Source: Chelonobacter sp050613185 (lineage in GTDB: Bacteria > Pseudomonadota > Gammaproteobacteria > Enterobacterales > Pasteurellaceae). Taken from it: DNA of 64,000 bases. The position numbers and the translations under genes are program-made. Every line of letters begins with the position of its first letter. Within the stretch, counting starts at the first letter, position 1. The DNA is taken from positions 434,001-498,000 of the forward strand of contig NZ_CP192511.1 in assembly GCF_050613185.1 (NCBI RefSeq), read 5' to 3'. Below, piece by piece: positions 51,845 through 60,914 of this stretch. The notes beneath the pieces were generated by a model. It was not told the DNA's origin. It ran no database searches and was given only the letters and a program-made list of their open reading frames with translations.

Positions 51845-52537
51845 TTGGTCTATTTAAACAAAGAAAAGGTCATCAAATCGGTACTATTGCTGATGATTAT
51901 CTTGGCTTGCGGCGCGATTACCAGCGTGATTCTGTACGGCGTGAACCAATTTAAAGTCGGTTCGCAGCTCGCCAGTGTCAATCAAGTCTCCTATCTGTCG
52001 CACACCTTGGTGCGGCAACAGGCGAATCTGATGTCGGTGTTGTTGGCAAATAATGCGAAACCGGAAAGTCTGAGCGAAAGCTTGGATCAATTCCGCTTAC
52101 AAGAATTCGTGCTCGATGCCACGGTTTATTCGGCACAAGGCGTGATTCTGGCGCAAAGCGGCAACAACGTTAATTTTCGCGATCGTATCGGCTTGGACAA
52201 TCCCGACAATCAGGAAAACGGCAATACACAACAAATTGTTGAACCAATCCATTCCTCGACGCGCGGCTTACTCGGCTATCTGCGCGTGACGTTCGATACC
52301 CAATACGGGGGGCAAACCACGCAAGATAAAATCAACGCCCTATTCCATCACCTTTATGGCGAATTGATTATCATCTTCTTAGCCGGGGCGCTGTTCGCCA
52401 GTAGCATTCACTATTTCCTGCGTAAACGGCAGAAAATCCTGATTATCACCCAAGAAAACAAAAGTGCGGTCGGCGGACAAAGCAAGCCGGGTTCGGCACA
52501 GCGTTTCCATTCCAAACGGCGACGGTTTAAAGCTTAG
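51845..52537 (+). CDS. smp: SMP/YtjB family membrane protein
   Basis: A 230-residue protein with an N-terminal membrane segment (KSVLLLMIILACGAITSVIL), a periplasmic domain of about 150 residues with VLDATVYSAQGVILAQSG, a second membrane segment near 175-195 and a basic cytoplasmic tail. It starts with TTG, supported by AGAGG five bases upstream and no ATG nearby. Adjacent and divergent to serB as E. coli ytjB is. Its function is not established. Confidence 0.85.
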   Translation: MVYLNKEKVIKSVLLLMIILACGAITSVILYGVNQFKVGSQLASVNQVSYLSHTLVRQQANLMSVLLANNAKPESLSESLDQFRLQEFVLDATVYSAQGVILAQSGNNVNFRDRIGLDNPDNQENGNTQQIVEPIHSSTRGLLGYLRVTFDTQYGGQTTQDKINALFHHLYGELIIIFLAGALFASSIHYFLRKRQKILIITQENKSAVGGQSKPGSAQRFHSKRRRFKA

Positions 52538-52555
52538 TCGTGATTCTGAGGTGAT

Positions 52556-52590
52556 AAAAAACCGCACTTCGATTCAAAGTGCGGTTTTTA
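52556..52590. terminator. Convergent terminator smp / rpsT from paired uptake sequences
   Basis: AAAACCGCACTT / AAGTGCGGTTTT, 12-bp stem with a 7-base loop and A/T tracts on both sides. Confidence 0.9.
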
Positions 52591-52618
52591 TTTAAAATCT
52601 GTTTAACGACAAATTAAA

Positions 52619-52885
52619 TTAAGCGGCTAATTTTTTGATTTGCGCAACTAATTTAGATTTGTGGTTAGCAGCTTTGTTCGCGTGGATCAGGCCTTTAGAA
52701 GCCATTCTGTCCACCACTTTTTGCATTTCGACAAATGCGGTTTCGGCTGCGGATTTGTCACCGGTCGCTACGGCTGCGTAGGCTTTTTTGATGTAAGTAC
52801 GCATCATAGAACGTTGACTTGCATTGTGCTGACGGCGTTTTTCAGATTGAATCGCACGTTTTTTCGCTGACTTGATATTAGCCAA
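52619..52885 (-). CDS. rpsT: 30S ribosomal protein S20
   Basis: An 88-residue basic protein of the small subunit, ANIKSAKKRAIQSEKRRQHN at the N-terminus. The start is TTG at 52885 with GGGAG seven bases upstream; a TTG six bases earlier is too close to the ribosome-binding site. E. coli rpsT also starts with TTG, and that weak start is part of its autogenous control, so the feature appears conserved. Confidence 0.95.
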   Translation of the reverse strand: MANIKSAKKRAIQSEKRRQHNASQRSMMRTYIKKAYAAVATGDKSAAETAFVEMQKVVDRMASKGLIHANKAANHKSKLVAQIKKLAA

Positions 52886-52938
52886 GGTCAAACTCCCAAA
52901 AATTTCTGTAAAAAATGGACATAAAAATAAAGGCGTAG

Positions 52939-52967
52939 AATATGCCTGTTTTCTATGCGTTTGTCAA
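52939..52967 (-). promoter_or_regulatory. Sigma-70 promoter of rpsT
   Basis: On the minus strand a perfect -35 TTGACA (52967-52962), a 17-base spacer and -10 CATATT (52944-52939), about 55 bases before the rpsT start. The rest of the 358-base gap to murJ, including a stretch with two TATGCGTTTG repeats, carries no gene. Confidence 0.75.
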
Positions 52968-53243
52968 TATGCGTTTGCCAAATAGTAATATGCACTTTGT
53001 TCGTTATCGCCGTGTATTGCCGCAACAAGACACGATTTAGGGTTGTAGCCACAGCGAAAACAGGGTTCGGACAAAAGAGCCGCTTTCGTCATCATTCCCG
53101 ACTTCGCACGCTCTACCTAACACGTTATTTCACACATAGGGGGGCGATTTTAGCAGTTTTTTTGTGTGGAATATAGCTAAAAAACAAATTTTCTATACAA
53201 TTAGCCACAACTATTCCCTTATCACAACATCAGAGATCCCGTT

Positions 53244-54812
53244 TTGAGTAAACCGTTATTGAAATCCGGCATCATCGTCAGCAGCATGACCCTGTTGTCG
53301 CGCGTGCTCGGCTTAATCCGCGACGTGGTGATCGCCAATTTGCTCGGTGCCGGCGCGGCTGCCGATATTTTCTTATTTGCCAACCGTATCCCCAATTTTT
53401 TGCGCCGTTTATTTGCCGAAGGTGCGTTTTCGCAAGCCTTTATTCCGGTGTTGGCGGAATACCGCAAAGAGGGTAATCTCAGCCAAACGCAAGAATTTGT
53501 CGCCAAAGTGAACGGCACGCTCGGCGGCTTGGTGGCGATTGTCACCGTCATTGCGATGGTCGGCTCGCCGGTGATTGCGGCGATTTTCGGCACAGGCTGG
53601 TTCATGGATTGGCTCAACGGCGGCGCGGACGGTTATAAATATGAACAAGCTTCATTGTTGTTAAAAATTACCTTTCCTTATTTATGGTTTATCACGCTGG
53701 TTGCGTTGTCGGGGGCGATTTTAAACACCCTCGGCAAATTCGGCGTGATGGCGTTTTCGCCGGTGTTGCTCAATATTGCGATGATTGCCACCGCACTTTT
53801 GCTTGCGCCGCGGATGGAAAGCCCGGATATGGCACTGGCAATCGGGATTTTCCTTGGCGGTCTGCTGCAATTTTTATTCCAAATTCCATTTTTAAAACAA
53901 GCCAACATGCTGGTGAAACCGAAATGGGCGTGGAACGATCCGGGCGTGAAGAAGATCCGCACTTTGATGATTCCTGCGCTGTTCGGGGTGTCGGTCAGCC
54001 AAATCAACCTACTGTTAGACACCTTTATCGCCAGTTTTCTGATGACCGGTTCGATCAGTTGGCTGTACTATTCCGACCGCCTGCTTGAATTTCCGCTTGG
54101 TTTGTTCGGCATTGCGATTTCGACGGTGATTTTACCAACGCTGGCACGCCACCATGTCAATAAAGATACCGATCAACTCGGCGTGAGCCAAGCCTTCCGT
54201 GATACCATGGATTGGGGCGTGCGTATGATTTTGCTGCTCGGCATTCCGGCGGCAATCGGGATTGCGATTTTGGCGCAGCCGATGTTAATGGTGCTGTTTA
54301 TGCGCGGCAGTTTTTTATTGAGTGATGTGATCGCCGCTTCGTATTCGTTATGGGCGTTCACCAGCGCACTGCTGAGTTATATGTTGATCAAAATTCTCGC
54401 CAACGGCTACTACGCCCGGCAAGACACCAAAACGCCGGTGCGCTATGGCATTATCGCGATGGTGAGCAATATGGGCTTTAACCTGTTGGCGATTCCGTTC
54501 GGTTATGTCGGCTTGGCGATTGCCTCGGCAATGTCTTCCACCCTGAATGCATATCTGCTCTATCACGGGCTGGCAAAAGACGGTGTGTACCATTTCAGCA
54601 AAACCACCGTAATCTTTGCGCTGCGCCTTTTAGGGGCGGCACTCGGCATGGGCGCATTTATTTTCTATTACTCACCGACACTGAACGCATGGGCGTCAAT
54701 GGGTTTATTTCAACGTATTCATTGGTTGGCTTGGTTGATCTTCGGCGCGGCGTTGGTTTATTTTATCTTATTGGCTCTGTTCGGCGTGCGCAAACAGCAT
54801 TTCCGCCATTAA
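53244..54812 (+). CDS. murJ: Lipid II flippase MurJ
   Basis: A 522-residue inner-membrane MOP-family protein with about 14 helices that flips lipid II for peptidoglycan synthesis. It begins with TTG; the protein start SKPLLKSGIIVSSMTLLSRV aligns with E. coli MurJ. Conserved arginine-rich stretches FLRRLFAEGAFSQAFIPV and FYARQDTKTPV-type loop (YYARQDTKTPV) are present. It precedes ribF by about 30 bases. Confidence 0.95.
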   Translation: MSKPLLKSGIIVSSMTLLSRVLGLIRDVVIANLLGAGAAADIFLFANRIPNFLRRLFAEGAFSQAFIPVLAEYRKEGNLSQTQEFVAKVNGTLGGLVAIVTVIAMVGSPVIAAIFGTGWFMDWLNGGADGYKYEQASLLLKITFPYLWFITLVALSGAILNTLGKFGVMAFSPVLLNIAMIATALLLAPRMESPDMALAIGIFLGGLLQFLFQIPFLKQANMLVKPKWAWNDPGVKKIRTLMIPALFGVSVSQINLLLDTFIASFLMTGSISWLYYSDRLLEFPLGLFGIAISTVILPTLARHHVNKDTDQLGVSQAFRDTMDWGVRMILLLGIPAAIGIAILAQPMLMVLFMRGSFLLSDVIAASYSLWAFTSALLSYMLIKILANGYYARQDTKTPVRYGIIAMVSNMGFNLLAIPFGYVGLAIASAMSSTLNAYLLYHGLAKDGVYHFSKTTVIFALRLLGAALGMGAFIFYYSPTLNAWASMGLFQRIHWLAWLIFGAALVYFILLALFGVRKQHFRH

Positions 54813-54842
54813 TTTCGGGCTATCTTTTGATTGGAATATCGT

Positions 54843-55778
54843 ATGCAATTAATCCGTGGGATTTATAATTTACCCTTACTGCCACAAGGCTGTGCGCTGA
54901 CGATTGGCAATTTCGACGGCTGTCATTTGGGACATCAACAGATTCTCGCCCACTTGAAACAAAAAGCGCGGCAACTGGGCTTGCCGACGGTGGTGATGTT
55001 GTTCGAACCGCAACCGAACGAATTTTTTTCCGCCGAAAATGCCCCGGCACGCTTAATGCGTTTGCGTGATAAACTCATGTTTTTACAACAAGCCGCAATC
55101 GATTATGTGCTGTGCATTCGCTTTAACCGCACTTTTGCCAGTCTCTCCGCCGAACGTTTTATTCAAGATTATTTGGTCAATAAATTACAAGTCAAATTTC
55201 TCAGTATCGGCGATGATTTCCAATTCGGCGCACAACGGCAAGGCAATTTCCAAACCTTGCTACACGCAGGCAAACAATTCGGTTTCACGGTAGAAAACAA
55301 CGATAGTTTTGCGCTGCACGCACAACGGATTAGCAGCACCTTAATCCGCAAAGCCCTTGCCGATGATGATCTCGCTTTGGCGGAAACAATGTTAGGCAAA
55401 CCTTATAGCATTCGCGGACGAGTGGCGCACGGCAAAAAATTGGGACGCACCATCGGCTTCCCCACCGCCAATATCCACCTGCACCGCCAAGTCAATCCGA
55501 TTCAAGGGGTGTACGCCGTCGAAATTATCGACAAGTACGGTCAGCAGCATTTCGGCGTTGCCAATATCGGCAACCGCCCCACCGTCGATGGCGGCACACG
55601 CCCGCTACTGGAAGTGCATATCTTCGATTTTCAACGCGCAATTTACGGCGAACCGCTCGAAGTCGTATTGCGGCATAAACTGCGCAACGAAATCAAATTC
55701 GCCGATTTTGAACAGTTGAAACAACAGATCGCCAATGATGTACAAACTGCGAAAGATTTTTTCAAATTGAACGTTTAA
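54843..55778 (+). CDS. ribF: Bifunctional riboflavin kinase / FMN adenylyltransferase
   Basis: A 311-residue cytosolic enzyme making FMN and FAD. The N-terminal nucleotidyltransferase domain has ALTIGNFDGCHLGHQQIL and the SSTLIRKAL motif; the C-terminal kinase domain has GRTIGFPTANI and GVANIGNRPTVDGG. The ATG at 54843 follows TTGGAA. In E. coli ribF is followed by ileS; here two Sel1 genes intervene, and a decayed copy of the 3' end of this gene lies between them. Confidence 0.96.
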   Translation: MQLIRGIYNLPLLPQGCALTIGNFDGCHLGHQQILAHLKQKARQLGLPTVVMLFEPQPNEFFSAENAPARLMRLRDKLMFLQQAAIDYVLCIRFNRTFASLSAERFIQDYLVNKLQVKFLSIGDDFQFGAQRQGNFQTLLHAGKQFGFTVENNDSFALHAQRISSTLIRKALADDDLALAETMLGKPYSIRGRVAHGKKLGRTIGFPTANIHLHRQVNPIQGVYAVEIIDKYGQQHFGVANIGNRPTVDGGTRPLLEVHIFDFQRAIYGEPLEVVLRHKLRNEIKFADFEQLKQQIANDVQTAKDFFKLNV

Positions 55779-55795
55779 TCTTGAATGGGGAATTT

Positions 55796-56488
55796 ATGCT
55801 GAAATACTTTTATGCCGCACTTTTGACTTTATGCTTAAGTTTACCGTTAAGCGCGCAAACGGAATCGTTTGAACAATTGCAAGTCCGAGCAGAACAAGGC
55901 GATGTCGATGCACAATATAATTTAGGCGTGATATATAATACCGGTGAAGGCGTTGAACAAAATTACCAACAAGCCGCAATATGGTATCAAAAAGCAGCTG
56001 AACAAGGTCATGCTTATGCACAAAATAATTTAGGTTTTATGTATAACCATGGACAAGGGGTAACGCGAGATGATCACCAAGCTGTTGAATTGTATCAAAA
56101 AGCGGCGGAACAAGGCGATATTGTAGCACAATATAATTTAGGCGTTATCTATGAGCAATCGGAAATAATACAGGATTATCAAAAAGCCGTTAAATGGTAT
56201 CAAGAAGCAGCGGAACAAGGTCATTCTTCAGCCCAATATAATTTGGGTATGATGTATGATGATGGGCGGGGAGTAAAACAAGATTACCGACAAGCCATAC
56301 AGTGGTATCAAAAAGCAGCAGAACAAGGCAATCCTCAGGCACAAAATAATCTGGGTGTTCTCTATAGTAATGGGCAAGGGGTAAGACAAGATTTTATTAA
56401 AGCAAAACAATGGTATGCTAAAGCTTGTGGCAACAGTGAACAGAGCGGCTGTGATAATTACCGTACACTCCGTGAACAAGGTTATTAA
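55796..56488 (+). CDS. Sel1-repeat periplasmic protein 1
   Basis: A 230-residue exported protein: signal peptide MLKYFYAALLTLCLSLPLSA, then five Sel1 (TPR-like) repeats of about 36 residues (AEQGDVDAQYNLGVIYNTGE type), and a C-terminal cap with two cysteines, ACGNSEQSGCDNYRTL. GGGGAA precedes the ATG, 17 bases after ribF. Sel1 proteins are helical scaffolds for protein contacts; the partner is unknown. It is a paralogue of the next gene. Confidence 0.88.
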   Translation: MLKYFYAALLTLCLSLPLSAQTESFEQLQVRAEQGDVDAQYNLGVIYNTGEGVEQNYQQAAIWYQKAAEQGHAYAQNNLGFMYNHGQGVTRDDHQAVELYQKAAEQGDIVAQYNLGVIYEQSEIIQDYQKAVKWYQEAAEQGHSSAQYNLGMMYDDGRGVKQDYRQAIQWYQKAAEQGNPQAQNNLGVLYSNGQGVRQDFIKAKQWYAKACGNSEQSGCDNYRTLREQGY

Positions 56489-56515
56489 AGATCAAAGTGC
56501 GGTCGGCGCCATCAA

Positions 56516-56578
56516 GTTGCCAACATCCGCAACCGTCCCACGATCAGACTGCGCATCTTCAAATTAAACGTTTAATCT
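56516..56578 (+). pseudogene. Decayed copy of the ribF 3' end
   Basis: Between the two Sel1 genes, 56516-56545 matches ribF 55557-55586 in 25 of 30 bases (GTTGCCAA-ATC-GCAACCG), and 56558-56578 matches the very end of ribF and its downstream bases (TTCAAATT-AACGTTTAATCT) in 20 of 21. The ribF bases in between are deleted. This shows that the Sel1 gene was duplicated in tandem together with the tail of ribF. Confidence 0.85.
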
Positions 56579-56592
56579 AGGATGAGGAATTT

Positions 56593-57717
56593 ATGCTGAA
56601 ATATTTTTATACCGCACTTTTGGCTTTAGTATTAAGTTTACCGTTAGTCGCACAAGCGAAATCATTGGCACAGTTGCAAACCCGTGCAGCGCAAGGCGAT
56701 GCGCAAGCTCAATTTGAGCTGGGCGATCACTATTTTCTGTCTGACAGCGGCACAGAGAGTGATCGGCAAGCGGTCATGTGGTTTAAAAAAGCTGCCGAGC
56801 AAAACTTCGCCGAGGCGCAATATGCGCTTGGGCAGCTATCACGTGACGGTATTGGTGTTCCACAAGATTATTCTCAGGCGCTGTATTGGTTGCAACAAGC
56901 GGCTGAGCAAAACCATGCCAAAGCACAATTTGACCTTGCCTACCTGTATCTGAAAGTTAAACAAGATTATGCACTCGCCGCACAGTGGCTGCAAAAAGCC
57001 GCCGAACAAAATCTGGCTGAAGCGCAATATGCGCTCGCCGTGTTATACCGCGAAGGCGAAGGCGTTAAACAGGACTACCCGCTCGCACGGCATTGGTTTC
57101 AAAAAGCGGCAGAACAAGGCGACGCCAAATCACAGTATAATCTCGCCTCGCTGTATAGCGATGTGCAAGCGATGCCCCCGAATTATCCGCAAGCGTTGTA
57201 CTGGTATCACAAAGCCGCTGCGCAAGATTTCACCCTGGCACAATATAACCTCGGCGTGCTGTACCGTGACGGGAAGGCTGGAAATCCGGATTATCAGCAA
57301 GCGCGGCAATGGTTTCAAAAAGCCGCGGATAAGGAATTTACCTTGGCGCAATTTAATCTTGGTTTGCTGTACTATGACGGACAAGGGGTCGCACAAGATT
57401 ATGCGCAAGCGCTACGTTGGTTTCAAAAAGCGGCAGATCAAGGCTACCCGGCGGCACAATATAATCTCGGATTGATGTACCGCGCCGGACAAGGCGTGAA
57501 AGCCGATTATGCACAAGCCGTGCACTGGCTGCAAAAAGCCGCCGAGCAAAATAGTCCGCCGGCACAAAACAGTCTGGGCGTGATGTATAGCGAGGGGCTC
57601 GGCGTGACCCAGGATTTCAAACAAGCCGAAATCTGGTACCGTAAAGCCTGCGATAACCAAAACCAACCCGGCTGTAATAATTATCGTACACTCATGCAGA
57701 TGATGAAGAAAGAGTGA
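56593..57717 (+). CDS. Sel1-repeat periplasmic protein 2
   Basis: A 374-residue exported paralogue of the previous gene: signal peptide MLKYFYTALLALVLSLPLVA, nine Sel1 repeats and the same two-cysteine cap, ACDNQNQPGCNNYRTL. Its upstream 45 bases and signal sequence are nearly identical to those of the first copy, whereas the repeat numbers differ (nine against five), as expected when internal repeats recombine. GAGGAA lies before the ATG. Confidence 0.88.
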   Translation: MLKYFYTALLALVLSLPLVAQAKSLAQLQTRAAQGDAQAQFELGDHYFLSDSGTESDRQAVMWFKKAAEQNFAEAQYALGQLSRDGIGVPQDYSQALYWLQQAAEQNHAKAQFDLAYLYLKVKQDYALAAQWLQKAAEQNLAEAQYALAVLYREGEGVKQDYPLARHWFQKAAEQGDAKSQYNLASLYSDVQAMPPNYPQALYWYHKAAAQDFTLAQYNLGVLYRDGKAGNPDYQQARQWFQKAADKEFTLAQFNLGLLYYDGQGVAQDYAQALRWFQKAADQGYPAAQYNLGLMYRAGQGVKADYAQAVHWLQKAAEQNSPPAQNSLGVMYSEGLGVTQDFKQAEIWYRKACDNQNQPGCNNYRTLMQMMKKE

Positions 57718-57721
57718 GTTC

Positions 57722-57745
57722 AAGTGCGGTTGCAAAACCGCACTT
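57722..57745 (+). terminator. Paired uptake-sequence terminator after the Sel1 genes
   Basis: AAGTGCGGTT / AACCGCACTT, 10-bp stem with a 4-base loop, followed by TTGTTTT. It separates the Sel1 genes from ileS. Confidence 0.85.
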
Positions 57746-57857
57746 TTGTTTTCCAGCCCTGCTTTTTTTCTATAACGACTTATCCAAAAACTATCGAAAA
57801 CCCACCGCACTTTGCGTATAATGTGGCGATTATTTGCTTAAAAACATGGAATACACA

Positions 57858-60680
57858 ATGTCTGAAACTACAGTTGATTACAAAAACACCCTCAATCTGC
57901 CGGAAACCGGGTTTCCGATGCGTGGGGATTTGGCAAAGCGTGAGCCGAAAATGTTGGAAAATTGGTATCAGCAAGCGCTGTATCAAAAAATCCGCCAAGC
58001 GGCGAAAGGCAAAAAAAGTTTTATCCTGCACGACGGCCCTCCCTATGCCAACGGCACGCTGCACATCGGACATGCGGTGAATAAAATTCTGAAAGACATC
58101 ATCATAAAATCCAAAACCGCACTTGGCTATGATTCGCCGTATATCCCGGGTTGGGATTGCCACGGCTTGCCGATTGAACTGAAAGTCGAGGGCTTGGTCG
58201 GGAAACCGAATCAAAAAATTAGCGCGGCGCAATTCCGTGAAGAGTGCCGCAAATATGCCGCGTCGCAAGTGGAAGGACAAAAAGCCGACTTTATCCGTTT
58301 CGGGGTTTTAGGCGATTGGGATAATCCTTACTTAACCATGAATTTCGACACCGAAGCCAATATTATCCGCACCTTAGGCAAGGTGATTAAAAACGGCCAT
58401 CTGTACAAAGGCTATAAACCGGTGCATTGGTGTTTGGATTGCGCCTCCTCATTGGCGGAAGCGGAAGTGGAATATGAAGAACACAAATCGCCGTCAATCT
58501 ATGTGCGTTTTGCCGCGGAAGATCAAAGTGCGGTCGCAGCGAAATTTAACGCCGGCGGTAACGGCACGATTTCCGCGGTGATTTGGACCACCACGCCGTG
58601 GACGTTGCCGTCAAACAAAGCGATCTCGATCAATCCTGAACTGACTTATCAACTCGTGCAAGTGAACGGTGAAACAACTGAACGCTTAATCTTGGTTAAG
58701 GAGTTGGTTGAAAGCGTCGCCAAAGAATTAGGCATGAGCGATTATGCGGTTGTCGGCGAGGCAAAAGGCGCGGAGTTGGAATTGCTGCGCTTTAACCACC
58801 CGTTCTATGCCTACAGCGTGCCGTTGATTTTGGGCGATCACGTTACCACCGAAGCTGGTACCGGCTTGGTACACACCGCGCCGGATCACGGTTTGGACGA
58901 CTACAATGTGGCGCAAAAATACGGCATTCAAATGGTGAATTTAGTCAATGACGACGGTTCGTTCAACGACAAAGCCGAATTTTTTGCCGGGTTAAATGTG
59001 TTTAAAGCCAACCCGGTGGTGATTGAAAAATTGCAAGAAACCGGCGCGTTGCTGAAAATGCAAAAAATTGCGCACAGCTATCCGCATTGCTGGCGACACA
59101 AAACCCCGATTATTTTCCGTGCCACGCCGCAATGGTTTATCGGCATGGAAACCCAAGGTTTGCGCCAAGCGGCACTCAACGAAATCAAAGGCGTGCAATG
59201 GATTCCCGACTGGGGGCAAGCGCGGATCGAAACCATGGTGGCAAACCGCCCTGACTGGTGTATTTCCCGTCAGCGCACCTGGGGCGTGCCGATGGCGTTG
59301 TTTATCCATAAACAAACCGAGGAACTGCACCCGCGTTCGCTGGAATTGTTGGAAGAAGTCGCAAAACGCGTGGAAAAGCGCGGTATTCAAGCGTGGTGGG
59401 ATCTGGATCCGAAAGAATTGTTGGGCGACGAAGCCGATCAATACAGCCGTGTGCCCGATACCTTAGACGTGTGGTTCGATTCCGGCGCAACTTATGCCAC
59501 GGTGGTTGCGGCACGTCCTGAATTCAACGGGCAGCCGGCGGATATGTATTTGGAAGGTTCGGATCAACATCGCGGTTGGTTTATGTCCTCGTTAATGCTC
59601 TCCACCGCCACCGATAATAAAGCGCCGTATCGCCAAGTGCTGACCCACGGTTTCACCGTTGACGCGCAAGGGCGCAAAATGTCGAAATCGATCGGCAATA
59701 TCATTGAGCCGCAAAAAGTGATGAACACCTACGGTGCGGATATTCTGCGTTTATGGGTTGCCTCGACCGATTACACCGGCGAAATTGCGGTGTCGGACGA
59801 CCACTTTAAGCGCACCGCCGATATGTATCGCCGTATCCGTAACACCATGCGGTTCTTGTTGGCAAACCTGAACGGTTTTGATCCGAAGACTGACATGGTG
59901 CAAGCGGACGAGATGATCTCATTGGATCGCTGGGCGGTGGATTGCGCATTGCAAGCGCAACAAGAGATTGCGGAAAGCTACGACAGCTATCAATTCCATT
60001 TGGTCGTGCAACGCTTAATGCGCTTCTTCTCAATCGAGATGGGCTCGTTCTATTTGGATATTATCAAAGATCGCCAATACACCACCAAAGCCGACAGCCT
60101 CGCGCGCCGTAGCTGCCAAACCGCACTTTACCATATCGCCGAAGCGGCGGTGCGCTGGATTGCGCCGATTCTGTCGTTTACCGCCGATGAAGTCTGGTCA
60201 TATCTGCCGGGCGAGCGTGGCGAATTTGTGTTTACCGAAGAGTTTTACGACGGCTTATTCGCTTTGGATACACAAGCGCAAATGAACGACGCTTACTGGC
60301 AGCAAATTGTTAAAGTGCGGTCGGAAGTCAACCGTGTACTAGAATTGGCGCGTAATGACAAGGTGATCGGTTCGGCATTGGAGGCGGAAGTGACCGTTTA
60401 TGCCGATGAACAATTACAACCGTTGCTGCAACAGTTGGGCGACGAATTGCGTTTTGTATTGATTACCTCGAAAGCCGAAGTAAAACCGTTGGCGCAAGCC
60501 GATGTCGAAGTGGGTGAATTGAACGGTTTGGCGGTGAAAGTGATCCGCTCACCACAGGAAAAATGCCCGCGCTGCTGGCACTACTCCGACACCATCGGCT
60601 TGAATCCGGCACATCCGCATTTGTGCGGTCGCTGTGTGGAAAACGTTGCCGGCGAAGGCGAAGTGCGCAAGTTTGCGTAA
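57858..60680 (+). CDS. ileS: Isoleucyl-tRNA synthetase
   Basis: A 940-residue class I synthetase with editing domain. HIGH is at residues 69-72, KMSKS near 605, the editing-site region near GTGLVHTAPDHGLDDY, and the C-terminal zinc motif CPRCWHYSD ... HLCGRCV. The ATG at 57858 fits the family start MSETTVDYKNTLNLPET; an in-frame ATG-like start 24 bases upstream is less likely. Confidence 0.97.
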   Translation: MSETTVDYKNTLNLPETGFPMRGDLAKREPKMLENWYQQALYQKIRQAAKGKKSFILHDGPPYANGTLHIGHAVNKILKDIIIKSKTALGYDSPYIPGWDCHGLPIELKVEGLVGKPNQKISAAQFREECRKYAASQVEGQKADFIRFGVLGDWDNPYLTMNFDTEANIIRTLGKVIKNGHLYKGYKPVHWCLDCASSLAEAEVEYEEHKSPSIYVRFAAEDQSAVAAKFNAGGNGTISAVIWTTTPWTLPSNKAISINPELTYQLVQVNGETTERLILVKELVESVAKELGMSDYAVVGEAKGAELELLRFNHPFYAYSVPLILGDHVTTEAGTGLVHTAPDHGLDDYNVAQKYGIQMVNLVNDDGSFNDKAEFFAGLNVFKANPVVIEKLQETGALLKMQKIAHSYPHCWRHKTPIIFRATPQWFIGMETQGLRQAALNEIKGVQWIPDWGQARIETMVANRPDWCISRQRTWGVPMALFIHKQTEELHPRSLELLEEVAKRVEKRGIQAWWDLDPKELLGDEADQYSRVPDTLDVWFDSGATYATVVAARPEFNGQPADMYLEGSDQHRGWFMSSLMLSTATDNKAPYRQVLTHGFTVDAQGRKMSKSIGNIIEPQKVMNTYGADILRLWVASTDYTGEIAVSDDHFKRTADMYRRIRNTMRFLLANLNGFDPKTDMVQADEMISLDRWAVDCALQAQQEIAESYDSYQFHLVVQRLMRFFSIEMGSFYLDIIKDRQYTTKADSLARRSCQTALYHIAEAAVRWIAPILSFTADEVWSYLPGERGEFVFTEEFYDGLFALDTQAQMNDAYWQQIVKVRSEVNRVLELARNDKVIGSALEAEVTVYADEQLQPLLQQLGDELRFVLITSKAEVKPLAQADVEVGELNGLAVKVIRSPQEKCPRCWHYSDTIGLNPAHPHLCGRCVENVAGEGEVRKFA

Positions 60681-60720
60681 CGTAAACGTAAAGTACATCA
60701 GATTGATTTATAAGACAAAG

Positions 60721-60826
60721 TAGGGGCGGATTAACTATCCGCCCGTTTACGAAGTGCGGTATAAGCATTTAATCTGCAATGGAAAAATATAAAATTTGGT
60801 TCGGGCGGATAGTTAATCCGCCCCTC
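60721..60826. repeat. MITE-like inverted repeat between ileS and lspA
   Basis: Two 23-base sequences, 60723-60745 and 60802-60824, are perfect inverted copies of each other. Each is also a hairpin of its own (GGGCGGAT / ATCCGCCC, 5-base loop). The outer bases read TAGGGGCGG at the left and CCGCCCCTCTA at the right. About 56 bases, including an uptake sequence, lie between them. This arrangement resembles a tiny non-autonomous element or a strong bidirectional terminator. Confidence 0.75.
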
Positions 60827-60914
60827 TATAGCGTATTTCGATAAACATGATAACCCAAGACGCTTGTTCGCTTTATGCAGCAAAAGCGTCTTTGCCATTT
60901 TAGAGGTGTCATCA

